Part shown: piece after piece, positions 15,892 through 24,416 of the stretch
How the letters are laid out: each line of letters opens with the position of its first letter
Position numbering within the stretch: the first letter of the stretch is position 1
NCBI RefSeq assembly: GCF_004345645.1
Contig: NZ_SLWS01000013.1
Location: 265,988-329,987 of the forward strand
Source of the DNA: Actinocrispum wychmicini
GTDB lineage: Bacteria; Actinomycetota; Actinomycetes; Mycobacteriales; Pseudonocardiaceae
Length of the DNA stretch: 64,000 bases
Reading direction: 5' to 3'
Program-made: the position numbers and the translations under genes
Notes under the pieces: model-generated
The model's database searches: none
What the model was told of the DNA's origin: nothing
The model's input: only the letters and a program-made list of their open reading frames with translations

Positions 15892-17116
15892 CCGGTTCGT
15901 CAACTGCCGTCGGCGTTCGGCGCACTCCCGGGTGGACGAACACGAAGATGGTCAGGGCCGCGAGCAGCACTGTGCCGATCGCGTAAGGGATGGCGGGCGC
16001 GATCTCGTACAGGCCGGTGCCCAGGACCGGGCCGAGGACGAAGGTCAGCGCGGTGGTAGCGCTGACCAGTCCGGCCACTGCGCCCTGTTCTTCCCTGGTG
16101 GCCAAAAGGGTTGGCGCCGACATGATTCCGGGCATGCCGAATCCCAGGCCGGCGCCGAGGACGGCGACTCCGGCGGCCAGTTGGAGTCCGTCCGAGGCGA
16201 CGGTTGCCAGGATCATGCCGCCGGTCATCAGGATCGCGCCCACCCGGATGAGGCGCACCGGTGCCCACCGCAGCCGGGGAATGGCCAGTGCCTGTACGAG
16301 AACGATCATTCCGGCTCCGGCGAGCATGACCAGGCCGGTCGCGCGCCCTGTCTCCTGTGCGGTGAGGTGCAGTCGGTCCTGCAGCAGGAAACCGACTGTC
16401 ATCAGGACGATGGTGAGGGCGAGGTACATGCCGAACCCGGTGGTCAGGAAGGGCCACATGCGGCGGTCGAACGGGCTGACCTTCGTTGCCGGCGGGCGAA
16501 TCCGGTGGGTCGGCGGCTTCGGCAGGACGATCCGCACCAGGACGGCGATCACGGCCAGGATGGCCGGCGCCACGTAGAGCGGGGCAAGCAGGTCGGCGGA
16601 ACTCAGCAGACCGCCGAAGGCGGGCCCGACGGCCAGTGCGAGGCCTTGTGCCGCGCCCACCATGGACATGCCCCGTACCCGCTCGGCTTCGCCGGTGGTC
16701 ACATCGGCCACATAGGACTGTGCGGTGACCGGTGTCGCGGCCCAGGCGAGGCCGAACACCAGGCCGCGGCTGAGCAAGATCAGCACGAACAGCAGCGGCA
16801 GGGCGAGCACGCCGGTCAGCCCGATCCGGGCGACGATCGCGAACGCCAGCAGGCCGGCCATCGCACCCACGAGCGAGATCAGCAGGACTGGCCGGTGGCC
16901 CCAGGTCACGCTGCGCCGTCCCCAGAACGGGCTCGCCAGGACGACGCCGGACGCGCCGACGGCCAGGACGATCCCCAGCGCGAGCTCGTTGAACCCGAGC
17001 TCACGGGCGAGTGGGGCGAGGACCGGGGTCACCATCTGCTGTCCGGTCATCAGGCCGAACACGGCCAGGCACACCAACAGGATCGGCCGCCGGCCGACTT
17101 TCAGGTCTGTGCTCAA
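15851..17116 (-). CDS. MFS multidrug-type efflux transporter
   Basis: The 421-aa protein has about 12 hydrophobic segments. The loop-2/3 motif appears as GVVLASPFWGRRSVTWGHRPVLL (about 54-76) and motif C-like segments occur in helix 5, as in 12-TM drug/H+ antiporters. The start is a TTG at 17116 with a GGGG tract upstream; the frame has no better start. The last codons and the stop (15851-15853) lie inside the oppositely oriented CAT tRNA, so the terminal VGLEPTAKGL peptide is antisense tRNA sequence. It is divergent from a TetR regulator at 17224 with a palindrome between them, the usual arrangement for a drug-inducible pump. Confidence 0.85.
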   Translation of the reverse strand: MSTDLKVGRRPILLVCLAVFGLMTGQQMVTPVLAPLARELGFNELALGIVLAVGASGVVLASPFWGRRSVTWGHRPVLLISLVGAMAGLLAFAIVARIGLTGVLALPLLFVLILLSRGLVFGLAWAATPVTAQSYVADVTTGEAERVRGMSMVGAAQGLALAVGPAFGGLLSSADLLAPLYVAPAILAVIAVLVRIVLPKPPTHRIRPPATKVSPFDRRMWPFLTTGFGMYLALTIVLMTVGFLLQDRLHLTAQETGRATGLVMLAGAGMIVLVQALAIPRLRWAPVRLIRVGAILMTGGMILATVASDGLQLAAGVAVLGAGLGFGMPGIMSAPTLLATREEQGAVAGLVSATTALTFVLGPVLGTGLYEIAPAIPYAIGTVLLAALTIFVFVHPGVRRTPTAVDEPVGRVGLEPTAKGL

Positions 17117-17133
17117 AGCAGCCCCCCATGTAG

Positions 17134-17153
17134 TTTTCGAACATGTTCCGAAA
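17134..17153. promoter_or_regulatory. Palindromic operator between MFS and TetR genes
   Basis: TTTTCGAACATGTTCCGAAA contains the perfect core AACATGTT flanked by TTTCG and CGAAA arms offset by one base. It lies 18 bp upstream of the MFS start and 71 bp upstream of the TetR start. It is the likely TetR operator controlling both genes. Confidence 0.55.
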
Positions 17154-17223
17154 GTATCACCGAGGCCGGGGACTGTGCCATCCCGGTTTCGTGGGCGACG
17201 GCGGCGGACAGCATGATGGAGCG

Positions 17224-17898
17224 GTGTCCCAGTCCAGCCGCACCGGCCGCCCGCCGCTGACCAACCGTGAGCAGATCCTGACGGCGGCCCGGCGGCTCGT
17301 CGACCGGGACGGCTGGGCGAAGCTGACCATTCGCCGGCTGGCCGCGGAGCTCGGCGTCGGGGCGACGACCCTGTACCACCACGTACGGGACAAGGAAGAC
17401 CTGCTGATCCAGCTGCTCAACTACTACGCCGACCAGATGCCCCGCCCGGACCTGCCCGCCGACCCACGGGACCGCATCATCGTGGCCGCCACCGCGATCC
17501 ACGACCCCATGGCCGCCTGGCCGCAGCTGGCCGAGGTCCTCACCGCCGACGACCTCCTCGGCGAAGCGGCCCTGTGGATGGTCGACGCCATCGTGGGCGG
17601 CGCCATGGACTGCGGTTGCACCCCTGAGCAGGCCGTCGACCTGTACCGCAACGTCTGGTACTACACCATCGGCGAGATCCTCGTCCGCGCCCATTCCGCC
17701 CGCCGCCGTACCGACGAGCGTCCCACCCACCGTGACACGGTCTTCAGCGCCCTCGACGAATCCCGCCTGCCCCACTTGGCCGCTGTCGCCGACCGCTGGC
17801 CGGCGCTGACCTCACGAGACACGTATCCCCAAGGGCTGCGCGCCTTCGTCGACGGTCTGCTCGCGCAGGTCCGTGAAACCGCCATGAAACCGTCGTAA
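17224..17898 (+). CDS. TetR-family repressor (TetR class, divergent from MFS pump)
   Basis: The 224-aa protein has an N-terminal helix-turn-helix (REQILTAARRLVDRDGWAKLTIRRLAAELGVGATTLYHHVRDKEDLL, about 14-60). The C-terminal ligand-binding domain resembles that of classical TetR. GTG at 17224 is chosen because the HTH then starts at the usual distance; the frame stays open upstream to 17143, inside the operator region. Classical members repress a divergent efflux gene until a drug binds. The ABC exporter genes 53 bp downstream, in the same direction, may be a second target. Confidence 0.85.
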   Translation: MSQSSRTGRPPLTNREQILTAARRLVDRDGWAKLTIRRLAAELGVGATTLYHHVRDKEDLLIQLLNYYADQMPRPDLPADPRDRIIVAATAIHDPMAAWPQLAEVLTADDLLGEAALWMVDAIVGGAMDCGCTPEQAVDLYRNVWYYTIGEILVRAHSARRRTDERPTHRDTVFSALDESRLPHLAAVADRWPALTSRDTYPQGLRAFVDGLLAQVRETAMKPS

Positions 17899-17951
17899 AT
17901 CCGGTCGGCCGCACTCTCCACATGAAGGTTTCACCTCATGGAAGGAGGGGC

Positions 17952-18884
17952 ATGACCAGGGCGATCACGGCGACCGGGCTGCGGAAGTCGTTCGGGGACA
18001 AGGTCGTGCTCGACGGCATCGATCTGGATGTCGAGCAGGGGACGACGTTCTCGCTGTTGGGTCCCAACGGGGCCGGCAAGACCACTGTGGTGCGGATCCT
18101 GTCCACGTTGATCGGCGCCGATGGCGGCGCGGTCCGGGTGGCGGGGCATGACCTCGCGCGGGAGCCGGCGGCGGTACGGGCCGCGATCGGCGTCACCGGG
18201 CAGTTCTCGGCGGTGGACAACCTGCTCACCGGCGAGGAGAACCTGCTGCTCATGGCCGACCTACAGCACCTGGGTCGGGCCGCGGGGCAGCGACGGGCCA
18301 CCGAACTGTTGCAGCTGTTCGACCTGACGGAGTCGGCCGGGAAGATGGCTTCGACCTACTCCGGCGGCATGCGGCGGCGGCTTGACCTGGCGATGACCCT
18401 GGTCGGCGACCCGCGGATCATCTTCCTGGACGAGCCGACCACCGGGCTGGATCCGCGCAGCCGCCGCACCATGTGGCAGACCATCCGGCGGCTCGTCGCG
18501 GGCGGTGTCACGATCTTCCTGACCACGCAGTACCTGGACGAGGCGGACGAACTCGCCGACCGGATCGCCGTCCTGGACCACGGCAAGGTGGTCGCCGTGG
18601 GGACCGCGGCCGAACTCAAACGCGGCATCCCCGGTGGCCACATCAGTTTGCAGTTCACCGACACCGCACGGCTCGACGCGGCCGCCCGCGTGCTCGGCGC
18701 GGTGACTCGGGACGACGACGCGCTCACCCTCCAGGTCCCGAGCGACGGCAGTGTCCTCGCGTTGCGGACTTTGCTGGATCGGCTTGACCGTGCGTCCGTC
18801 GAGATTCACGGACTGTCCGTGCACACGCCTGATCTCGACGACGTCTTCTTCGCCCTCACCGCACAGAAGGAAAACGTCCGATGA
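17952..18884 (+). CDS. ABC-2 exporter ATP-binding subunit (DrrA-like)
   Basis: The 310-aa protein has Walker A GPNGAGKTT (about 37-45), Q-loop VTGQFSAVDNLLTGEENL, signature YSGGMRRRLDLA (about 136-147), Walker B IIFLDEPTTGLDPRS and switch His region TQYLDEADELAD. The C-terminal extension ends in the PDLDDVFFALT motif seen in DrrA-type drug or polyketide exporters. ATG at 17952 follows AGGAGGGG; an upstream in-frame ATG at 17922 has no SD. The gene overlaps the permease start by 4 bp (ATGA), so the pair forms one exporter. The substrate is unknown. Confidence 0.9.
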   Translation: MTRAITATGLRKSFGDKVVLDGIDLDVEQGTTFSLLGPNGAGKTTVVRILSTLIGADGGAVRVAGHDLAREPAAVRAAIGVTGQFSAVDNLLTGEENLLLMADLQHLGRAAGQRRATELLQLFDLTESAGKMASTYSGGMRRRLDLAMTLVGDPRIIFLDEPTTGLDPRSRRTMWQTIRRLVAGGVTIFLTTQYLDEADELADRIAVLDHGKVVAVGTAAELKRGIPGGHISLQFTDTARLDAAARVLGAVTRDDDALTLQVPSDGSVLALRTLLDRLDRASVEIHGLSVHTPDLDDVFFALTAQKENVR

Positions 18885-19654
18885 CCCACGCCGTCAGCGA
18901 TTCGATGACGATGGTGCGCCGCAACTTCCGGCACACCGTGCGCTATCCGTCGACCATGATCATGACCTTGATGATGCCGACCCTGCTGTTGCTGCTGTTC
19001 GTCGGTGTCTTCGGCAGCGCGCTCAACGCCGGCATGAGTGGCGGACACGGCGGCGACTACATCAACTATGTCGTTCCGGGGATTCTCCTGATGACGGTGG
19101 GATATGGCGCGTCTTCGACGGCCTTGGGCGTCAACACGGACGTGACCGAGGGCATCATCGCGAGATTCCGCACGATGGCGATCTCCCGCGCGTCCGTCCT
19201 GACCGGACACGTCGTGGGCGCCACGGTCCGGACGATGGCCGGCGCCACGCTGCTCGTCGGCGTCGCGCTGCTCCTGGGATTCCGGCCGACCGCCGGCTTC
19301 GTCGACTGGCTCGCCGTGGCCGGTGTGATGGTGCTGCTCGCTCTCGCCCTCACGTGGCTGGCGGTGGCGATCGGTCTGATGGCCAAGAACGCCCAGGGGA
19401 CAAGCGGTTTCGTGATGATCGTGCAGGTTTTGCCGTTCCTCAGCAGCGCGTTCGTGTCCACGGACGCGATGTCGGGTGCCGTACGTTGGTTCGCCGAGAA
19501 CGAGCCGTTCACGCCGATCATCGACACGTTGCGCGGGCTGCTGCTCGGGACGTCGATCGGCAACAGTGGCATCGTCGCGGTCGTCTGGTGCGTCGGCCTC
19601 GCATTCGTGGGCTATCTGTGGGCCCGCGCTCTGTTCAAACGCGACCCGGCTTAG
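18881..19654 (+). CDS. ABC-2 exporter permease subunit (DrrB-like)
   Basis: The 257-aa membrane protein starts MTHAVSDSMTMVRRNFRHTVRYPSTM and has six hydrophobic helices, including LLLLLFVGVFGSAL, a GGDYINYVVPGI extracytoplasmic segment and the LTWLAVAIGLMAKNAQG region typical of ABC-2/DrrB permeases. It works with the ATPase encoded directly upstream (4-bp overlap). Its 3' end overlaps the convergent BTAD regulator gene by 20 bp. Confidence 0.88.
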   Translation: MTHAVSDSMTMVRRNFRHTVRYPSTMIMTLMMPTLLLLLFVGVFGSALNAGMSGGHGGDYINYVVPGILLMTVGYGASSTALGVNTDVTEGIIARFRTMAISRASVLTGHVVGATVRTMAGATLLVGVALLLGFRPTAGFVDWLAVAGVMVLLALALTWLAVAIGLMAKNAQGTSGFVMIVQVLPFLSSAFVSTDAMSGAVRWFAENEPFTPIIDTLRGLLLGTSIGNSGIVAVVWCVGLAFVGYLWARALFKRDPA

Positions 19655-22600
19655 TGACGGCCAACACCGCGGCGCGCAGGCCGTGATTGTCAAGGGCGGC
19701 GTACGACGACACGGCGTCTTCGTACGCCGTCTTGTCGGCTTCCTCAGCGATCTGCTTGGCGCGTGTGGCGGACATGGCTGGCTGGAACGTACGCAGGTAG
19801 TGCATCCGGTCGGCCAACGCGACCATCCGCGCACCCTGTCGCGTACGACCGGCCGCTATGTCCACTGTGGCCAGTGCTAGGAGAAGTGCGCCGCAGGACG
19901 GGAAGTCCGACGGCCTGCCGGTGCGGCTCGCGATCATCTCCTGCAGCGCGTCGGTGATCCCGGTGACGAGGTCGAGGCGCCCATAGTAGGCGTGGGACAC
20001 CACGGTCACCGCCCGGACTTCCAGCCCCCACGACGTGACGTTGTCCTGCAAGCCGTCGACGACCTGTCGCCACAAGCGCAGGCAACCGTCGACGTCGCCG
20101 CGCGCACGCAGGATCTCCGCGTTCACGACGACATCGAGCATCTCCATGCCGGCCGTGTCGATTCCGCCGTTGCGCGCCACCTCCTGCAACCACTGCTCCG
20201 CCTCTTCGACGTCGCCACGCTGCAGGTGCGCGAGCACCAACACCCACCGCACCCGGGCCGCGGTGGTCACAGCGCCGAGCCGCCCCACCGCGGCCAGGGC
20301 GAGGTGCACGTGCCGCAGCACCTCGTCGCCGGGATCGAGTTGCAGGCACAGTTCGCCGATCCGGCCGTGCGCGACAGCACTGATCCACGGGGTGGCGTAC
20401 TTTTCGACGGCGGTGAGCATCTGCCTGGCCGCCGAAAGGGCGCTTACCAAGTCGTTGTCGCTCTCCCAGACGTAACTTGCCGCGTAGTTGGCCATGCCCG
20501 CCACCAGCAGTTCGTCGCTGTCGCACAGTTTGAGCAGCGCCGCGGGGTCGGTCGCGGTGCCCAGCACGATCTGGGCCGCGCGGGTCAGTGTGTCCGGTGG
20601 CGCGGCCGGGAGTCGCCGCAGCGCGACCATGCTTCGCAGTGACCCGCCGGCCAGCAGGCCACTCATCGCGCACAGCACCAGGGCAGTCCTGGTGGTCTCA
20701 ACGAGAGCGGGCTCGGGACGGTAGTGCGACAGCAGCCACGCGGCGTCCTGGGTCAGCGTTGCCAGCCGGGTGAAGTTCGACTCGATCATCCACAGGCCGC
20801 CGAGCACCGACGAGATCGCCGCGACGGCAGGGCCGTCCGCCCGATCCAGCCCGTGCCGCAGTGCCTGCACGAGGTTGTCCTGCTCGGCCCTGGCCTGTTC
20901 GGCGAACACCACCAGGTCGGCGCCGAAGATCGACTCGGGCCGGGCGACCCCGAAGTCCCGCGCCCAGGCGACGAACCGGCCGACCACCGCGTCGGTCTCG
21001 CCGGCGTTCTCCCGGCTGGCCGCGCTGAACTCGCGGACGGTCTCCAGCATCCGGAAGCGTGTGCCCGATTCGGTGTCCACCACTTTGAGCAGTGACTGGT
21101 CGACGAGCTGTTCCAGGACCTCCAGGGCTTCGTCACCGATGACGTGCTCGGCGGCGACAACGGTGAATCCGCCAGGAAAGACCGACAACGCGCGCATGGC
21201 CGCCTGTCCGGCGGGTTCGAGAAGGTGCCAGCTCCAGTCGATGACCGCGTGCAGCGTCCGATGCCGCTGAGGCGCGTCCCGTGTGCCACCGCGCAGCAAC
21301 GCGAACCGGTCATCGAGGCGACGCGCGATCTCGTTGACGGTCATGACCCGGACTCGCGCCGCGGCCAGTTCCACGGCGAGAGGAAGTCCGTCCAGGTGAC
21401 CGCACAGTTCTCGCACGGTGTCCGCGGGCAGGTCGACATCGGGGCGCGCGGCCTGCGCACGCTGGCCGAACAGCTCGACAGTCGTGGACAGGTCCAGTTC
21501 CGGCAGCAGGTACACCGACTCCGACGACAGGCCGAGCGGGGCTCGGCTCGTGGTAAGGACGCGGAGGTCTTTGCTCATCGACACCAGGGTGTGGACGAGA
21601 TCAGCCGCTGCGCCTACGACGTGCTCACAGTTGTCCAACACAAGTAGCCCGCGGCCGAGCGCGGTCACGATGTTGGCGAGGACGTCCGTCGGGGCCAGGG
21701 AGCGGCTGTGACCGGCTTCGCCGATGCCCAGCGCCGACGCGACCTCGCCTACGACGTCACCGCCGACGGTCACGCCCGCGAGCCCGACGAAATGAACGAC
21801 TCGTTGTTCGGCCTGTCTGCTGACGGCGTGCGCGAGACGTGTCTTGCCGAGGCCACCCGCACCGACGATCGACGTCACCCGGGAGGTGCGCAGCAGAGCG
21901 GACACCGCGGCGATGTCGTCGTCCCGGCCGAGCAGCGGGTTCGGTTCGTGCCGTACACCCTGCCGGGTCGCGGGCGCGGTGCCCCGCAACAGCTCCTGGT
22001 GCAGGTTCTGCAGCGCGGTACCGGGATCGCTGCCGAGTTCGTCCCGCAGCGCTCGACGGTAGGCGTCATACCGGGCCAACGCGGCTGCTGGGCCGATGGT
22101 CGCAGCTTCGCTGCGCAGTAGTTCGGCCAGGACCTCCTCGTCTCGCGGACGCTTCGTGACCAGGTCAGCGAGCTGTTCGAGCGCTTCGCCGGGGCGCCCG
22201 AGCCGGGACAACGCGAGCGCGTGGGCACGCACGAGCGACCGATACGCCGGAAACCGTGCCGCGCGAAGCTCGGACAACGGGCCGTCGGTCGACGTCGGCC
22301 ATTCCGCTCCTTCACACAGCTTGAGGCCCTCTTTCGCGTGCTGGAACGCGGCTGCGTGATCGCCGGCGCGGGCACGGTCCTCGCTCGCGGACGCGCTGAG
22401 CATGACAGCGGAGGCGTCGATCTCGTCCTCGTGCAGGGTGAGGCGATAGCCGTTGGGGGTGCTCGCGATGACGTCGGAGCCCAGCCGCGCCCGGGCCCGG
22501 GACACGAGGACCTGGAGCGCTTTCGTCGGGTGCTCGGGACGTTCCTCCGGCCACAGCGCCTCCATCAACCGGGCCGCGCTGCAACCGGCGCGAAGGTCGT

Positions 22601-22694
22601 TGGCAAGCAGGGCGAGCAGGCCGCACAGCCGTGCGCCGGTGATCTCCCGGCCTCGGTGGCTCGCCCGCGCCAGCAGGACCAACTCGACGGTCAC
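19635..22694 (-). CDS. BTAD/NB-ARC-type (SARP-like) transcriptional regulator
   Basis: The 1019-aa protein starts with a winged-helix domain (LCGLLALLANDLRAGCSAARLMEALWPEERPEHPTKALQVLVSRAR region, about 20-75) and a BTAD domain (about 90-240). An AAA/NB-ARC ATPase follows, with Walker A IVGAGGLGKTRLA near 285, GLLVLDNCEHVV near 360 and LTTSRAPLG near 390. A long helical C-terminus completes it. This is the large-SARP architecture that often controls secondary metabolism. GTG at 22694 is chosen because VELVLLAR is the normal SARP opening; SD support is weak. It is divergent from a TetR gene (22770) and could share that promoter region. It is distinct from the AfsR-like protein at 2487. Confidence 0.8.
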   Translation of the reverse strand: MTVELVLLARASHRGREITGARLCGLLALLANDLRAGCSAARLMEALWPEERPEHPTKALQVLVSRARARLGSDVIASTPNGYRLTLHEDEIDASAVMLSASASEDRARAGDHAAAFQHAKEGLKLCEGAEWPTSTDGPLSELRAARFPAYRSLVRAHALALSRLGRPGEALEQLADLVTKRPRDEEVLAELLRSEAATIGPAAALARYDAYRRALRDELGSDPGTALQNLHQELLRGTAPATRQGVRHEPNPLLGRDDDIAAVSALLRTSRVTSIVGAGGLGKTRLAHAVSRQAEQRVVHFVGLAGVTVGGDVVGEVASALGIGEAGHSRSLAPTDVLANIVTALGRGLLVLDNCEHVVGAAADLVHTLVSMSKDLRVLTTSRAPLGLSSESVYLLPELDLSTTVELFGQRAQAARPDVDLPADTVRELCGHLDGLPLAVELAAARVRVMTVNEIARRLDDRFALLRGGTRDAPQRHRTLHAVIDWSWHLLEPAGQAAMRALSVFPGGFTVVAAEHVIGDEALEVLEQLVDQSLLKVVDTESGTRFRMLETVREFSAASRENAGETDAVVGRFVAWARDFGVARPESIFGADLVVFAEQARAEQDNLVQALRHGLDRADGPAVAAISSVLGGLWMIESNFTRLATLTQDAAWLLSHYRPEPALVETTRTALVLCAMSGLLAGGSLRSMVALRRLPAAPPDTLTRAAQIVLGTATDPAALLKLCDSDELLVAGMANYAASYVWESDNDLVSALSAARQMLTAVEKYATPWISAVAHGRIGELCLQLDPGDEVLRHVHLALAAVGRLGAVTTAARVRWVLVLAHLQRGDVEEAEQWLQEVARNGGIDTAGMEMLDVVVNAEILRARGDVDGCLRLWRQVVDGLQDNVTSWGLEVRAVTVVSHAYYGRLDLVTGITDALQEMIASRTGRPSDFPSCGALLLALATVDIAAGRTRQGARMVALADRMHYLRTFQPAMSATRAKQIAEEADKTAYEDAVSSYAALDNHGLRAAVLAVTKPGRV

Positions 22695-22730
22695 CGACGT
22701 GAGACTAGTCGGTCGCCGGATCGCGGGCAG

Positions 22731-22754
22731 TTCTTGACCGATCGTTCTGATATC
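22731..22754. promoter_or_regulatory. Copy A of a 24-bp site shared with the hydrolase promoter
   Basis: Read on the minus strand the site is GATATCAGAACGATCGGTCAAGAA, 19/24 identical to the site at 23365-23388. The AACGATCGGT core contains the palindrome CGATCG, as in many TetR operators. It overlaps the promoter of the TetR gene at 22770. Confidence 0.55.
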
Positions 22755-22769
22755 GGCTAGGGTTCGACC

Positions 22770-23348
22770 GTGGCCAGGACCAAGGAGTTCGATCCGGACG
22801 TCGCCCTGCGGGCGGCGCTGGACCTGTTCTGGCGCAAGGGATACGAGGCGACGTCCATGCAGGACCTGGTGGACCACCTGGGTGTCGGCCGGGCGAGCAT
22901 CTACGCGACCTTCGGCAACAAGCACGACCTGTACCTGCGCGCGTTGGACAGGTACTGCGAGGAGAAGGCCGGCGGGTACGCGCACCTGCTGTCCCGGTCC
23001 GGCCCGGCGTTGCCGGGTGTGCGCGCGCTGGTCGAGTCGTTCGCCGAGCAGGCCGTGTCCGACCCGGACCGCAAGGGGTGCTTCGTCACCAACTCGGCCG
23101 TGGAATGCCTGCCTGGGGACGAACGGACGGGCGAACTGGTCGACATCGGCCTCAACGGGCTGGAGGCGGCCATCGCCGGGGCGCTCGTGCGCGCCCGTGA
23201 CCAGGGAGAACTCGGTCCGGACAAGGATCCGCAGGCGTTGGCCAGGTTCCTGGTGACCCTGCTGCAGGGCGTCCGGGTGATCGCCCACCGCCCGGACCCG
23301 CTGCGCCTGCGCGACGCCGTCGACCAGGCGCTGTCGCTGCTCGCCTGA
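22770..23348 (+). CDS. TetR/AcrR-family repressor
   Basis: The 192-aa protein has an N-terminal HTH (VALRAALDLFWRKGYEATSMQDLVDHLGVGRASIYATFGNKHDLYLRAL, about 11-58). The C-terminal domain includes the KGCFVTNSAVECLP motif found in one TetR subgroup whose members often control a neighbouring enzyme gene. GTG at 22770 lies 6 nt after TAGGGT (22758-22763) with no SD, suggesting a leaderless transcript. A 24-bp site in its promoter recurs before the hydrolase gene 50 bp downstream, which indicates self-regulation plus control of that gene. Confidence 0.9.
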   Translation: MARTKEFDPDVALRAALDLFWRKGYEATSMQDLVDHLGVGRASIYATFGNKHDLYLRALDRYCEEKAGGYAHLLSRSGPALPGVRALVESFAEQAVSDPDRKGCFVTNSAVECLPGDERTGELVDIGLNGLEAAIAGALVRARDQGELGPDKDPQALARFLVTLLQGVRVIAHRPDPLRLRDAVDQALSLLA

Positions 23349-23364
23349 CGCTTTGTCATGCCCT

Positions 23365-23388
23365 GATACTTGAACGATCAGTCTAGAA
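23365..23388. promoter_or_regulatory. Copy B of the 24-bp TetR site, in front of the hydrolase gene
   Basis: GATACTTGAACGATCAGTCTAGAA matches the site in the TetR promoter at 19 of 24 positions, with AACGATC-N-GTC-N-AGAA fully shared. It ends 9 bp before the hydrolase ATG, so a bound repressor would block transcription or initiation. Confidence 0.55.
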
Positions 23389-23397
23389 AGGCTCGTG

Positions 23398-24354
23398 ATG
23401 GACAGGAGAAGTCTGCTCGCGCTCGGTGCCGCGACGGCCGCGGTGGCGGTGACCGGCGATGTCGCGTCGGCCGCCGAAAACGCGCCTTCAGACGCGGCGC
23501 TGGCCAGGTCGCTCGGGGACTTCCGAAGTGCGTACGCCCAGGTCAACGGCACAAGGTTACACTACGTGACCGGCGGCACCGGGTCGCCGCTGGTGCTGCT
23601 GCCCGGCTGGCCGCAGACGTGGTGGCAGTTCCACAAGATCATGCCCGCGCTGGCCAAGCGGCACCAGGTCATCGCGGTCGACCTGCGCGGGATGGGCGGT
23701 TCCGGGAAACCCGACCGCGGCTACGACAAGAAGACCATGGCCAGGGACATCCACGAACTCGTCCGCAAGCTCGGCCACCGTAAGGTGGACGTCGCCGGCC
23801 ACGACATCGGCGCGATGGTGGCGCACAGCTTCGCCGTCAACCACCCGGACGCGGTCGGCAAGATCGCGCTGCTCGACGTGCCGCACCCGGACGACAGCCT
23901 GTACGACCTCACCCTGATCCCGCGCCCCGGCCAGCCGTTCTTCCTCTGGTGGTTCGCCTTCAACCAGGTCGACGTGCTGCCCGGACAACTGCTCGCCGGC
24001 CGGTCACGGCTGCTCGTCGACCACCTCTGCGGCCTGATGCTCCTCGACCAGAAGAACATCAGCGACCGCGACCGGGACATCTACGCGCACGCGTACTCCA
24101 CACCGGACGCGGTCCGCGCCGGCAACGGCTGGTACCAGACGTTCAGCCAGGACATCGCCGACCAGCGGACGTATCCCCGGCTGACCACACCGGTCCTCGG
24201 TCTGATCTCCGCGGCCAACTACGACTACGTCGCCGCCGCGATCACCCGGCACGCGACCGACGTCCGGCTGGTCAAGGTGGCGAACACCGGCCACTACCTC
24301 GCCGAGGAGCAGCCGGCCGCGGTGATCGACGAGCTCACCAGGTATTTCGGGTAG
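23398..24354 (+). CDS. Exported (Tat) alpha/beta hydrolase, epoxide hydrolase/dehalogenase type
   Basis: The 318-aa protein begins with a twin-arginine signal (MDRRSLLALGAATAAVAV, cleavage likely after ASA near residue 27). The mature part has the LPGWPQTWWQF oxyanion region near 66, nucleophile motif VAGHDIGAMVAHSF near 126 (Asp nucleophile, as in epoxide hydrolases and haloacid dehalogenases) and a late catalytic His in TGHYLAEEQP. An Asp nucleophile argues against a simple lipase. A TTA codon occurs at 23566 within TRLHYV. The ATG at 23398 directly follows a possible GTG start (23395); AAAGG precedes both. It is probably repressed by the upstream TetR protein through the shared 24-bp site. 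Confidence 0.85.
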   Translation: MDRRSLLALGAATAAVAVTGDVASAAENAPSDAALARSLGDFRSAYAQVNGTRLHYVTGGTGSPLVLLPGWPQTWWQFHKIMPALAKRHQVIAVDLRGMGGSGKPDRGYDKKTMARDIHELVRKLGHRKVDVAGHDIGAMVAHSFAVNHPDAVGKIALLDVPHPDDSLYDLTLIPRPGQPFFLWWFAFNQVDVLPGQLLAGRSRLLVDHLCGLMLLDQKNISDRDRDIYAHAYSTPDAVRAGNGWYQTFSQDIADQRTYPRLTTPVLGLISAANYDYVAAAITRHATDVRLVKVANTGHYLAEEQPAAVIDELTRYFG

Positions 24355-24416
24355 TACACAATGGACGGAGGCCGGCGAGTGGCTCACCGGCCGGGCCGGC
24401 GACTACGGTGGCAGGC

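Noticed and set aside
17930..17947. ATGAAGGTTTCACCTCAT as an operator before the ABC exporter
   Set aside because: Only the outer four bases and one inner pair are symmetrical, so it is too weak to claim as an operator.
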